From Oscillospiraceae bacterium (GTDB taxonomy: Bacteria > Bacillota_A > Clostridia > Oscillospirales > Oscillospiraceae), in the NCBI GenBank assembly GCA_015068055.1, contig SVLG01000016.1, forward strand, positions 1 through 32,337: a DNA stretch of 32,337 nt, read 5' to 3'. The translations under genes were made by a program, and so were the position numbers. Positions 8,639 through 16,837 of the stretch are shown here, piece after piece. Below the pieces are notes generated by a model, which saw nothing but the letters and a program-made list of their open reading frames with translations, was not told where the DNA came from and did not search any database. Position 1 is the stretch's first letter. Every line of letters begins with the position of its first letter.

Positions 8639-10111
8639 TCAGCTCCTCTTTCCTTTCCCCAGCGCGCCAAGCCCCCAGTTGAGAATTCTTGCCGCCATGG
8701 GCACCTTCATGGCCAGAAGCAAGCAGGCAAACAGGCCGAAGTATCCCACAACACTGACCACTATGCGCAAAAACAGAGCCCCGCCCATCAAGAGCTTCAC
8801 CGCTGCCGGCGCTGCACAGGCCAGAAGCACGGCAATCAGGATTTTTTTGCCGCAGACACGGCTGGAGACCTCCCGGAAAAAGTCCCGCATGAACCACAGC
8901 TGCACGCCCAGAACCATCGCCTCGGCGATCAGTGTACCCAGAGCCGCACCCACCGCGTTGAAATGGGGGATAAACAGCAGATTTAAAACAAAGTCCACAG
9001 CGGCACCGACGATCATGGACCACATAACCACTTTTTCATGGCCCGTAGGCGTCAGCACCTGTACCCCGCTCACATTGGAGCAGCCGATCAGCAGCACCGT
9101 AGGGGCCAGCATTCGCAGCGCAGCGGCCGCCGGCAGACTCTCCTCCCCAAAAAGGAAGGTTACACACTCCGGCGCCATCCACAGAAAGTACACCATCAGG
9201 GAAAGCCCTGCCATCAGCGTAAATTCGGCAGAGTCCGCCACCGACTTCCGAAATTCTTCATCGCGCTTATTATGAACATAGTTTGCCAGCCGGGGCATCA
9301 GCACGGTGCCAAGACTGGTGATGAAATAGGTGAGGATCAGCTTGATCTTTACAGCCGCATCATACATACCCACCCAGTAGTCGCCGCTGATAAAGCCCAG
9401 CATGGCGCTGTCCAGACTGGTATAGACCGTAATGGCCGCAGACTGGGTAAAAAAGATGAGGATGGGTCGGATGTGCCGCTTGTACTCGTAGCTTCTTCTG
9501 CCGCGTTTGAGCGAAACGAAGTGCCTCAATCCAAAAAGATTCAGCACATTGGGCATGAACACCGCAAAGCCCAGCAGCAGGGCATACATCAGCCAGTCGT
9601 TCACATCACGGACCAGTGCCACAATCAGCACCACGGTGAGAGATTTTAAAGCAATGACCCGAAACGTGATGTAACCGTACTGTTCCAGTCCCGAAAAAAG
9701 CCACTCCGTACCCAGCACACTCAAGGCCAGTACAAAAAGCTGGATGGCAAAGAGTTGCGGCTCTGCGCGAAGTTTGGGCACCAGCGCTACCGTCACTGCC
9801 ATCAACACGGTGGCCACAAGCGTTGTAACCGCCTGAATGATCAAAAGCTCCCGGGTAACCTTACTCAGTTCTTCCCGGTTATCCCTTACCCGGGCGCACT
9901 CGCGGATACCGTAATTGGGAATGCCCAGAGTAGCCAGCATGGTGAAAAAGTTCAGTACCGACGTGGCAAAGGCCACACGGCCTACGCCCTCCGCACCCAG
10001 AACCCGGAACACCCAGGGGTAGCTGATGAGCGTGCAAAGCGCTCCGGCCACCTTCATGCCGAAGTTCATCATGGCATTCACTTTTACGGAGTATCGGCGG
10101 AAAATGTTCAT
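8639..10111 (-). CDS. Wzx-type oligosaccharide flippase
   Basis: This 490-residue, roughly 12-14-helix protein of the MATE/MOP flippase superfamily would translocate lipid-linked oligosaccharide repeat units. The N-terminal block KVAGALCTLISYPWVFRVLG with GVGRVAFATS, and the later ANYVHNKRDEEFRKSV loop, are typical of RfbX/Wzx proteins. The protein is full length. It sits 25 nt downstream of a GT2 gene and 8 nt upstream of the GT-C gene, placing it within the repeat-unit assembly operon. No wzy polymerase was recognised in the window. Confidence 0.9.
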   Translation of the reverse strand: MNIFRRYSVKVNAMMNFGMKVAGALCTLISYPWVFRVLGAEGVGRVAFATSVLNFFTMLATLGIPNYGIRECARVRDNREELSKVTRELLIIQAVTTLVATVLMAVTVALVPKLRAEPQLFAIQLFVLALSVLGTEWLFSGLEQYGYITFRVIALKSLTVVLIVALVRDVNDWLMYALLLGFAVFMPNVLNLFGLRHFVSLKRGRRSYEYKRHIRPILIFFTQSAAITVYTSLDSAMLGFISGDYWVGMYDAAVKIKLILTYFITSLGTVLMPRLANYVHNKRDEEFRKSVADSAEFTLMAGLSLMVYFLWMAPECVTFLFGEESLPAAAALRMLAPTVLLIGCSNVSGVQVLTPTGHEKVVMWSMIVGAAVDFVLNLLFIPHFNAVGAALGTLIAEAMVLGVQLWFMRDFFREVSSRVCGKKILIAVLLACAAPAAVKLLMGGALFLRIVVSVVGYFGLFACLLLAMKVPMAARILNWGLGALGKGKRS

Positions 10112-10136
10112 GGGCTGGAGGAGCCTCCTCTGTTAT

Positions 10137-11114
10137 TTACACGGCAGCCTTGGCCCGGAAAAGCAGCTGACAGTACACCGGCCACGCCAGAGCGATCAGA
10201 ACGAACTTCAGCTTTTCCCTGTCGGTAAAGCGGTCACTTCCCACAAGAGCGGGCAATCTACGGCGCACTTCTCGGCGCACGGTTTTCAAAACATCCTTCT
10301 CTGCTTCCATATGGAAGCAGGCAATCTTGGAGCAGATATCCAGATCATTTCGGTAGACCTCATCCTCCACCAGCCGGGAAAGCTCTGCACTGTCGGCAAA
10401 TTCTTCCCGGGCCCGCTCCAGCATCTCCCGGCAGTTCAAAAGCCGCTGGCGGGACGGGGCCGCACGGAAAAGGCTGCCCTCTGTCAACACATAATGATAC
10501 CTGGCCGCCGCACCCAGCACGATGGTCTTCGTCTTCCGCAGGGCCTGGAAATTAAAATGAAGATCCTCCCCGATGCAGCAGCGCGTGTCAAAGTGCGCCC
10601 CCCGCAGAACCTCGACGCGGTAAAGCTTGCCCCAGTTGGCATTGCCGTAGGCGTGCCAGTCACGCCCGCGCATACTTTTGAGTCCCTCCGCCAGCACAAC
10701 GTCCTGTTCCGGACTCAGCACACGGCTGCCGCCGCTGCCCTCCTCATACGCACCGCACTGGACGATATCCGCCCCGTGTCGCAGCGCCAGAGACAGCAGA
10801 TACTCACAATAGTCGCTGTCCACATAATCATCGCTGTCCACAAAGGTGACGTATGCGCCGTCGGCGCGTGCAAGCCCGGCGTTCCGGGCGGCAGAAGGGC
10901 CGCCGTTTTCCTGATGGATTACAAGAACACGGCTGTCCCGGGCAGCGTATTCATCGCAGATAACCCCACTTTGATCCGGAGAGCCGTCGTCGATGAGGAT
11001 CAGCTCCAGATGACGGTGGGTCTGGGCCAGGAGACTATCCACACAGCGACCCAGATACTGCTCCGCCTTATAGACCGGTACGATCACGGAGATTTTCATC
11101 GTTTCAGCGCACAT
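10137..11114 (-). CDS. GT2 family glycosyltransferase
   Basis: This protein of about 325 residues begins with the GT-A fold signature ISVIVPVYKAEQYLGRCVDS, followed by ILIDDGSPDQSG and the DxD-type metal motif FVDSDDYVDSDY. It would transfer a nucleotide-activated sugar at the cytoplasmic membrane face. The C-terminal third is alpha-helical and basic. Two starts are possible: ATG 11114, with AAGGGG about 10 nt upstream, and ATG 11099 (MKISVIV), which lacks a clear ribosome site; 11114 is used. The gene starts 6 nt past the previous GT2 stop codon. Confidence 0.9.
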   Translation of the reverse strand: MCAETMKISVIVPVYKAEQYLGRCVDSLLAQTHRHLELILIDDGSPDQSGVICDEYAARDSRVLVIHQENGGPSAARNAGLARADGAYVTFVDSDDYVDSDYCEYLLSLALRHGADIVQCGAYEEGSGGSRVLSPEQDVVLAEGLKSMRGRDWHAYGNANWGKLYRVEVLRGAHFDTRCCIGEDLHFNFQALRKTKTIVLGAAARYHYVLTEGSLFRAAPSRQRLLNCREMLERAREEFADSAELSRLVEDEVYRNDLDICSKIACFHMEAEKDVLKTVRREVRRRLPALVGSDRFTDREKLKFVLIALAWPVYCQLLFRAKAAV

Positions 11115-11120
11115 GTGGTC

Positions 11121-11918
11121 TTACCCCTTTTTCAGTCGTTTCAAAAGCCCCTCCGGCAGCAAGCCCACCGCCAACGGCTTTACCACCCAGGGCAGGGCGG
11201 AGGGCAGACAGCCCAACTCCCGAAAGCGCCGCCAGCGGGTCACGCTTTCGTTCCAGCGGTGGCGCATTTTCCGGTTGCCTCTGGCTGTCAGGGGAATGGT
11301 GTAGTCCAGCAGCTTTTCCGTGAGATTGGCGCCGGTATGCCCCGCGGCATAGAGCCGCAGCAGCATGTCGTAGTCCTCACAGAGGATGCAGTACTTATCC
11401 TCGCTGTAGCCGTTCACGGCCTCCAGCGCCCCTCGCCGGAACAGCAGAGACGGGTGGATAAAAGGCTGAACAAAATAGAAGTCCTTCACCGTGGGATACT
11501 CCGGCAGCATGCGCTCGCCCACGAGTCCCTCTCTCCAGTGATTTACGCTGCACCCCACAAAGGCGATCTCCGGATGGGCATCCAGAAAGGCCAGCTGCTT
11601 TTCAAAACGCAGGGGGTGGGAGAAGTCATCATCGTCCATACGGGCAATGTACTCGCCCCGGGCCTCGCGCAGGCAGGCATTGAGCTTCACCGGCAGGGAA
11701 AAGAGATCACCACGGCGAATAAGACGAATGCGCTCATCGCTCGCCGCGGCACTTTCCAAATAAGCCACCGCGGCCGGGGAGGAACCATCATCGCAGATGA
11801 GGAGTTCAAAGTCCCGCACCGTTTGTGCCAGCATGGAGTCCACGCTCCGTTTGAGAAGCGTAATATCGTCTTTTCGATAGAAAACCCCCATAAGAACGGA
11901 GATCCGCGGCTTATTCAT
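11121..11918 (-). CDS. GT2 family glycosyltransferase, first gene of the polysaccharide operon
   Basis: This 265-residue GT-A glycosyltransferase carries RISVLMGVFYRKDD at the N-terminus, LLICDDGSSP, and the metal-binding ARMDDDDFSHPLRFEKQL motif; the segment CILCEDYDMLLRLYAAG is typical of the acceptor-side ED acid-base region. ATG 11918 is preferred over the upstream in-frame start at 11963 because GGGAGAG lies just before it and homologues usually begin near KPRISVLMG. It is the promoter-proximal gene of the minus-strand cluster. Confidence 0.9.
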   Translation of the reverse strand: MNKPRISVLMGVFYRKDDITLLKRSVDSMLAQTVRDFELLICDDGSSPAAVAYLESAAASDERIRLIRRGDLFSLPVKLNACLREARGEYIARMDDDDFSHPLRFEKQLAFLDAHPEIAFVGCSVNHWREGLVGERMLPEYPTVKDFYFVQPFIHPSLLFRRGALEAVNGYSEDKYCILCEDYDMLLRLYAAGHTGANLTEKLLDYTIPLTARGNRKMRHRWNESVTRWRRFRELGCLPSALPWVVKPLAVGLLPEGLLKRLKKG

Positions 11919-11976
11919 AGTTCTCTCCCATTGCCCTGCTGCAAAAAAGCGCAGAAAAGGCACAAATAATCAATTT

Positions 11977-12005
11977 ATCTTACCATACCGGCCATCTTAT
12001 TTCAA
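11977..12005 (-). promoter_or_regulatory. Candidate promoter of the polysaccharide operon
   Basis: On the minus strand TTGAAA (12000-12005), a 17-nt spacer and TAAGAT (11977-11982) lie about 60 nt before the first GT2 start. Both boxes are acceptable rather than perfect sigma-A matches. Confidence 0.5.
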
Positions 12006-12031
12006 GTTGATTTACATTTAAAAAGGAACAC

Positions 12032-12049
12032 GAGAGGATGGGATTCGAA
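12032..12049 (-). repeat. Truncated duplicate of the tRNA-Ser(UGA) 3' end
   Basis: Eighteen bases (GAGAGGATGGGATTCGAA on the plus strand) are identical to the acceptor/T-arm part of the intact tRNA-Ser at 12128-12145. The match stops at the T-loop TTCGAA, the same place where the attL fragment at 19737-19763 stops relative to its own tRNA. This is the footprint expected of a tyrosine-integrase attachment site left by an element that has since been lost (inference). Confidence 0.65.
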
Positions 12050-12084
12050 TGCCCCTAAAGGGCACTCGGTCGCTGCGCTCCCCG

Positions 12085-12120
12085 CAAAAAAGGCACCCAC
12101 CCTGACGGGCGGATGCCTTC
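12085..12120 (-). terminator. Intrinsic terminator downstream of tRNA-Ser(UGA)
   Basis: Read on the minus strand, AGGCATCCGCCC, loop GTCA and GGGTGGGTGCCT form a 12-bp stem with G-U pairs, followed by a run of Ts (A run 12086-12091 on the plus strand). It lies immediately after the tRNA 3' end. Confidence 0.75.
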
Positions 12121-12122
12121 TT

Positions 12123-12211
12123 TGGCGGAGAGGATGGGATTCGAACCCATGGCCCCTTGCGGAGTCACTGGTTTTCAAGACCAGCTCCTTAAACCACTCG
12201 GACACCTCTCC
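12123..12211 (-). tRNA. tRNA-Ser(UGA)
   Basis: The minus strand folds as a class II (long variable arm) tRNA. The acceptor stem is GGAGAGG/CCTCTCC, discriminator G, and the CCA is encoded. The anticodon stem CTGGT/ACCAG encloses the loop CTTGAAA, giving anticodon UGA, and the T arm contains GGTTCGAATCC. The long variable arm and identity elements fit serine. Confidence 0.96.
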
Positions 12212-12224
12212 ATACCATTTTTGC

Positions 12225-12253
12225 ATTTTACCACGGTGCCGTACATCCGTCAA
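12225..12253 (-). promoter_or_regulatory. Promoter of tRNA-Ser(UGA)
   Basis: TTGACG (12248-12253), a 17-nt spacer and TAAAAT (12225-12230) on the minus strand end 13 nt before the tRNA 5' end, which fits a short 5' leader. Confidence 0.75.
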
Positions 12254-12258
12254 GGCGC

Positions 12259-12287
12259 TTGTATTTCTGCCACTCTGCCCATATAAT
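12259..12287 (+). promoter_or_regulatory. Promoter of the M29 aminopeptidase gene
   Basis: TTGTAT (12259-12264), a 17-nt spacer and perfect TATAAT (12282-12287) lie 32 nt before the ATG at 12320. It is back-to-back with the tRNA promoter. Confidence 0.75.
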
Positions 12288-12319
12288 ATGGTCAAGCCAT
12301 TTTCGAAAGGACAACAAAC

Positions 12320-13543
12320 ATGAACAAAACGCGACTGAGAAGCTATGCCCGGCTGATTGCCCGGACGGGTGCCAATATTCAAAAGGGGCAGGATGTTCTG
12401 CTCTACGCCGATCTGGATCAGCCGGAATTTGTAAGAATACTGGTGGAGGAGTGCTACCGGGCCGGGGCACGGCGGGTGCAGCCGGAATGGCAGTTCGAGC
12501 CGCTGGAAAAGCTCCACGCCCGTTACCAGAGCGAGGAAACCCTGGGCGAGACCCGGAGCTGGGAAAAGGCCAAGCTGCAGCACATGGTGGACACCCTCCC
12601 GGTCCGCATTTATCTGGAAAGCGCCGACCCGGATGGTCTCACCGGCATTGAGCAGCCCAAGTACACCAACGCCATGCAGCGCAAAGCTTCTGTCCGCAAG
12701 CCCTACCGGGACGCCATCGAAGGCAGGCACCAGTGGTGCATTGCCGCTGTACCCGGGGCAGCCTGGGCCAAAAAGATGTTCCCCTCTCTCCGCAAAAATC
12801 AGGCCGTGGAACGGCTCTGGGAGGAAATACTCGCCGCCAGCCGCGCCAACGGCGACGCCGAGACCAACTGGAAGACCCACAACGCCGCGCTCAAGGCCCG
12901 CTGCGACTACCTGAACAGCCTTGACCTCCGCACCCTCCGCTATCAGAGTGCCAACGGCACCGACCTTTCCGTGGGCCTCATTCCCGGCTGCCGTTTTCTT
13001 GGCGGCAGCGAGGACACCCAGCAGGGCGTGGAGTTTAACCCCAACATCCCCAGCGAGGAGATCTTCACCTCCCCCGACGCCGCAAAGACCGAGGGCGTCG
13101 TTTACTCCACCAAGCCCCTCTCCTTTATGGGCCAGCTGATCGAAAACTTTTCCATTCGCTTTGAGAGTGGCCGGGCCGTGGAGGCAAGAGCTCAGCAGGG
13201 GGAGGAGTTGCTGCGGCAGATGATCGCCATGGACGAAAACGCCGCAAGGCTGGGCGAGGTGGCGCTCATTCCCAAAGAGTCCCCCATCAGCGCCTCGGGA
13301 CTTCTCTACTACAACACCCTTTTTGACGAAAATGCCTCCTGCCATCTGGCATTGGGCGACGGCTTCGAGGGCTGCTTTGCCGACTACGACCGCGTGGATC
13401 GCGCCGTATTGGACGGACGGGGCCTCAACAACTCCATCATCCATGTGGACTTCATGATTGGCAGCGATGACATGGACATCGACGGCATCACCGCCGACGG
13501 CAAAACGGTTCCCATCTTCCGAAACGGCAGCTGGGCCTTCTGA
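12320..13543 (+). CDS. M29 family metallo-aminopeptidase
   Basis: This 407-residue protein belongs to the thermophilic-type aminopeptidases (AmpS/AmpT/PepS). These cytoplasmic dimeric enzymes use two metal ions. Family landmarks seen are the N-terminal YARLIARTGANIQKGQDVLL, the ligand region GVEFNPNIPSEEIFTSPD, the block ASCHLALGDGFEGC and the C-terminal NNSIIHVDFMIGSDDMDIDG. Full length, with AAAGGA ahead of the ATG. It is transcribed alone between the tRNA and the convergent pyr operon, so a housekeeping peptide-recycling role is likely (inference). Confidence 0.93.
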   Translation: MNKTRLRSYARLIARTGANIQKGQDVLLYADLDQPEFVRILVEECYRAGARRVQPEWQFEPLEKLHARYQSEETLGETRSWEKAKLQHMVDTLPVRIYLESADPDGLTGIEQPKYTNAMQRKASVRKPYRDAIEGRHQWCIAAVPGAAWAKKMFPSLRKNQAVERLWEEILAASRANGDAETNWKTHNAALKARCDYLNSLDLRTLRYQSANGTDLSVGLIPGCRFLGGSEDTQQGVEFNPNIPSEEIFTSPDAAKTEGVVYSTKPLSFMGQLIENFSIRFESGRAVEARAQQGEELLRQMIAMDENAARLGEVALIPKESPISASGLLYYNTLFDENASCHLALGDGFEGCFADYDRVDRAVLDGRGLNNSIIHVDFMIGSDDMDIDGITADGKTVPIFRNGSWAF

Positions 13544-13545
13544 CA

Positions 13546-13584
13546 GCAATAAAAAAAGCACCCGTACGGGTGCTTTTTTATTGC
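13546..13584. terminator. Bidirectional intrinsic terminator between the aminopeptidase gene and pyrE
   Basis: A near-perfect palindrome with GC core GCACCCGT/ACGGGTGC and flanking A7 and T6 tracts, extended by GCAAT/ATTGC, sits between the stop codons of two convergent genes. Confidence 0.93.
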
Positions 13585-14247
13585 TTATACGCAGTACTGG
13601 GCCATGTAGGCCTTCATGCGCTCGCGAAGCTCGGGGGTGAGTTCCTCGTCGGTGAGGGTCTCGAGGATGTCCTTGACGGTGACGATGGGGAAGGTACGGA
13701 TACCGAAGTCACGCTCGATCTCCTGAATGGCCGTCAGCTCGCCCTGGCCACGCTCCATGCGGTCCACGGAGATGATGAGGCCGGGCACCTGCACCTCGGC
13801 GGCAGCCTTCAGCACAGGCAGGGTCTCACGCACGGCGGTACCGGCGGTGATGACGTCCTCAATGATGAGAACCTTGTCCTCATTCTGCAGCTTGTAGCCT
13901 ACCATGGAGCCGCCTTCGCCGTGGTCCTTGGCTTCCTTGCGGTTGAAGCAGTAGTTCAGGTTGCGGCCTTCCTTATAGAGGGCGGCGGCGGTGGCAGCCA
14001 CCAGAGGAATGCCCTTGTAGGCAGGACCAAAGAGGGCGTTGATGTCGGCGGGGATGTCGCCGGCGGCCATATGGTCGATGATGCAGCGGGCATAGAACTC
14101 GCCCAGCTTGGCGATCTGCTCACCGGTCTTGTAGTTGCCGGTGTTGATGAAGTAAGGAGTCTTGCGGCCGCTCTTGGTGGTAAAATCACCGAAGATCAGC
14201 ACGCCGGAGTCCATCATAAAGCGGATAAATTCAGCCTTGTAATTCAT
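13585..14247 (-). CDS. pyrE: Orotate phosphoribosyltransferase
   Basis: PyrE converts orotate and PRPP to orotidine-5'-phosphate. The 220-residue protein has the PRPP-binding motif KVLIIEDVITAGTA near residues 122-135, the flexible catalytic loop with FNRKEAKDHGEGG just before it, and GPAYKGIPL upstream. This is the usual length for the clostridial form. It is the last gene of the pyr operon, 14 nt after pyrD, and shares a bidirectional terminator with the convergent aminopeptidase gene. Confidence 0.96.
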   Translation of the reverse strand: MNYKAEFIRFMMDSGVLIFGDFTTKSGRKTPYFINTGNYKTGEQIAKLGEFYARCIIDHMAAGDIPADINALFGPAYKGIPLVAATAAALYKEGRNLNYCFNRKEAKDHGEGGSMVGYKLQNEDKVLIIEDVITAGTAVRETLPVLKAAAEVQVPGLIISVDRMERGQGELTAIQEIERDFGIRTFPIVTVKDILETLTDEELTPELRERMKAYMAQYCV

Positions 14248-14261
14248 ATCATTTTGTCCTT

Positions 14262-15170
14262 TCAGCCCCGGAAGGCAGCTTTCAGCTCGGCAATGTTGGC
14301 AAAGCCCTCCCGCTCCATAAAGGCGCGAAGGCCCTCCACCACATCCACGGGAGCGGTGGGGTTCACCAGCGCGGCAGTGCCCACGGCCACAGCGTCGGCA
14401 CCGGCCATGAGGAATTCGGCCGCGTCCTCACCGCACATAATGCCGCCGAGGCCGAGAATGGGGATGCTCACGGCGCGGCGCACCTGATAGACCATGCGCA
14501 GAGCCACGGGCTTGATGGCGGGGCCGGAGAAACCGCCGGTGGTGTTGGCGAGGATGGGACGGCGGGTACGGAGGTCGATGCGCATACCCATGAGGGTGTT
14601 GATGAGGGAAACCGCGTCGGCCCCGGCTTCTTCCACAGCCCGGGCGATGGCGGTAATATCGGTAACATTGGGGGTGAGCTTGACGATCAGGGGCTTCTTA
14701 CTGACTTCCTTGACGGCCTTCACCACCTCAGCAGCCATGGCCGGGTCGGTGCCAAAGCCGATGCCGCCCTGCTTTACGTTGGGGCAGGAGATATTCAGCT
14801 CATACATGGCCACGCTGCTCTCGTTGAGCTTTTCGGTGACGGCGCAGTACTCATCGATGCTGTGACCGGCGAGGTTCGCGATCACGGGCACATCGTAATT
14901 GGCCAGGAAAGGCAGTTCCTTCGCAAGATAGGCCTCGGCGCCGGGATTCTGCAGACCCACAGCATTGAGCATGCCGCCGTAGGTCTCGGCAATGCGGGGA
15001 GTGGGGTTGCCCGCCCAGGGCTCGGCAGCCACACCCTTGGTGATGACCGCGCCCAAACGGCTCAAATCATAAAACTCGCTGCTTTCCCGGGCGGCGAAGG
15101 TGCCGCTGGCGGTGGTGACGGGGTTTTTCATCTCCAGCCCCGCAAAGTTCACGCGAAGATCCACACTCAT
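14262..15170 (-). CDS. pyrD: Dihydroorotate dehydrogenase, class 1B catalytic subunit
   Basis: This 302-residue FMN-containing catalytic subunit oxidises dihydroorotate. Class 1B is indicated by the neighbouring pyrK and by the active-site Cys in [13 protein letters not shown]. Other FMN-site blocks are [38 protein letters not shown] and [17 protein letters not shown] 15170 ([11 protein letters not shown]) has GGGAGG 10 nt upstream; an upstream GTG at 15179 lies too close to that site. The ATG overlaps the pyrK stop codon (ATGA), implying coupled translation of the two subunits. Confidence 0.96.
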   Translation of the reverse strand: MSVDLRVNFAGLEMKNPVTTASGTFAARESSEFYDLSRLGAVITKGVAAEPWAGNPTPRIAETYGGMLNAVGLQNPGAEAYLAKELPFLANYDVPVIANLAGHSIDEYCAVTEKLNESSVAMYELNISCPNVKQGGIGFGTDPAMAAEVVKAVKEVSKKPLIVKLTPNVTDITAIARAVEEAGADAVSLINTLMGMRIDLRTRRPILANTTGGFSGPAIKPVALRMVYQVRRAVSIPILGLGGIMCGEDAAEFLMAGADAVAVGTAALVNPTAPVDVVEGLRAFMEREGFANIAELKAAFRG

Positions 15171-15931
15171 CCGAAGCACACCTCCCAGCCGTTAAAGACC
15201 GGCCCGTCCTTGCAGACGCGCTTTTGCACGGTTTCGCCGTTTATATCCAGCTTCACCACGCAGCCCACGCAGGCGCCGTAGCCGCAGCCCATACGGGCTT
15301 CCAGCGACACCTGCAGAGGGAGATTTTTCTCCTTGCAGAAGGCGGCCAGAGCACGGAGCATGGGGGTGGGGCCGCAGGCGAGAACGGTGGTGTTCTCCGG
15401 CAGCTCCGTCTCCCCCAGCAGAGCCACCACGGTGCCGTGGTAGCCATGGGAACCGTCGTCGGTGGCGATATAGACCTTGTCGCAGACCGCGTCAAACTCG
15501 TCCTTCAGGAAGAGCTGGCTGCGGTAGCCCAGCGCGGCCATGACGCCGAGACCCTTTTCCCGGGCCGCGTCGGCAGTACCCAGCAGCAGCGGAGCGCCCA
15601 CACCGCCGCCCACCAGCAGCACATGGCCGCTTTCAGGCAGCTCATAGCCCTTGCCAAGCGGGGGTGAGAGACGCAGGGTCTCACCCGGCTGCATCTTCGC
15701 CATCAGGGCGGTGCCGCCGCCCACGGTGCGGTAGACCAGCTGCAGCTTCGTCCCCTGCAGGCGGCTGACTCCGATGGGACGGGGCAGGAGCCGGGAGGGA
15801 TCGTTGAGGTATACGTTGGCAAACTGGCCAGGGCAGAGGGTCTGCTCTACGGGCAGTTCAAAGGTGATCTGATGAATTTCCGGGGCGATGGAGCGATTCT
15901 CCACCACCTTGCAAGTCATGATCTCTTTCAT
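15167..15931 (-). CDS. pyrK: Dihydroorotate dehydrogenase electron-transfer subunit
   Basis: PyrK is a 254-residue FAD and [2Fe-2S] protein that passes electrons from PyrD to NAD+. The FAD-binding motif [10 protein letters not shown] is near residue 50, the nucleotide-binding [15 protein letters not shown] near 103, and the iron-sulphur cysteines are in [16 protein letters not shown] with a further Cys in RVCKDGPVF. Its start overlaps the pyrF stop by 4 nt and its stop overlaps the pyrD start by 3 nt. Confidence 0.96.
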   Translation of the reverse strand: MKEIMTCKVVENRSIAPEIHQITFELPVEQTLCPGQFANVYLNDPSRLLPRPIGVSRLQGTKLQLVYRTVGGGTALMAKMQPGETLRLSPPLGKGYELPESGHVLLVGGGVGAPLLLGTADAAREKGLGVMAALGYRSQLFLKDEFDAVCDKVYIATDDGSHGYHGTVVALLGETELPENTTVLACGPTPMLRALAAFCKEKNLPLQVSLEARMGCGYGACVGCVVKLDINGETVQKRVCKDGPVFNGWEVCFG

Positions 15932-16833
15932 CCCATGATATCCTTCTGCATGGCGAGGGCCGCAGCGCGAGAGGCTTCGGCAAAGTCATGCTCGCCGTAC
16001 TTATCGCTCTTCTTCCAGGCGGCGATGATGCCCCGGGAGGAGTTGACGATGCAGCCGCGGCCGTCCTTATCGAAGAAGCCGCGGATGTCCTCGGCGGTGC
16101 CGCCCTGAGCGCCGTAGCCGGGGACCAGGAAGAAGGTATGGGGCATGGCGGCACGGGCCGCGGCACCCTGCTCACGATGGGTGGCACCGATGACAGCGCC
16201 CACGCGGCTGTAGCCCTTTTCGCCCATGGCCTCCTGACCCCATTCTTCCACCAGTGCAGCCATGTGAAGGTAGACGGGCTTGCCGTCCACGAGGAGATCC
16301 TGCAGCTGGGAGGAGGAGGGGTTGCTGGTCTTGACCAGGACAAAGATGCCCTTATTGTGCCTGTTGCACTCATCCACGAAGGGCTTGATGCCGTCCACAC
16401 CCAGATAGGGGTTCACGGTGACATAGTCCTCGTGCCAGAGATCAAAGCGTTCGCCCCCGATCTCGGTGCCGCCAATGTGGGCAGCGTAGGCGGCGGCGGT
16501 GGAGCCGATGTCGCCGCGCTTGATGTCGCCGATGACCACAAAGCCCATTTTCTGAGCCATGGCGCAGGTCTTTTCATAGGCGGCAAGTCCCGCCAGACCA
16601 TAGCGCTCATAGAAGGCGATCTGGGGCTTCACGGCGGGGACGATGCCCTGCACGGCCTTCATGATGCCCTCGTTGAAGGCAAGGAACATTTCCGCCACGG
16701 CCTCCGGCGTCTTGCCGAGCTCGGCAAACTTTTCCTCACGGAGGTAAGCGGGGATCATCTCCAGCGTGGGGTCGAGCCCCACCACGGTGGGGTTACGCAA
16801 AGCGTCGATACGCTCCAGCAATACGTCGATCAT
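15928..16833 (-). CDS. pyrF: Orotidine-5'-phosphate decarboxylase, type 2
   Basis: PyrF decarboxylates OMP to UMP. The 301-residue length and the motif VVIGDIKRGDIGSTAAAYA (with the Lys-Asp catalytic set) mark the longer type 2 family found in many Clostridia and Actinobacteria. N-terminal GLDP and C-terminal FLVPGYGAQGGTAED support the TIM-barrel phosphate site. The gene starts 4 nt after pyrC and overlaps pyrK. Confidence 0.96.
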   Translation of the reverse strand: MIDVLLERIDALRNPTVVGLDPTLEMIPAYLREEKFAELGKTPEAVAEMFLAFNEGIMKAVQGIVPAVKPQIAFYERYGLAGLAAYEKTCAMAQKMGFVVIGDIKRGDIGSTAAAYAAHIGGTEIGGERFDLWHEDYVTVNPYLGVDGIKPFVDECNRHNKGIFVLVKTSNPSSSQLQDLLVDGKPVYLHMAALVEEWGQEAMGEKGYSRVGAVIGATHREQGAAARAAMPHTFFLVPGYGAQGGTAEDIRGFFDKDGRGCIVNSSRGIIAAWKKSDKYGEHDFAEASRAAALAMQKDIMG

Positions 16834-16837
16834 CGAG

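Noticed and set aside
7143..9023. Extended 626-residue version of the GT-C glycosyltransferase
   Set aside because: The first 131 residues lie over the flippase gene in another frame and lack membrane-protein character; ATG 8630 has its own ribosome site.
10026..11969. 647-codon open frame on the plus strand
   Set aside because: Antisense across two GT2 genes and part of the flippase gene; composition typical of a shadow frame.
12002..13561. 519-codon open frame on the minus strand
   Set aside because: It runs antisense through the M29 aminopeptidase and then through tRNA-Ser(UGA); the segment EVSEWFKELVLKTSDS is simply the tRNA translated.
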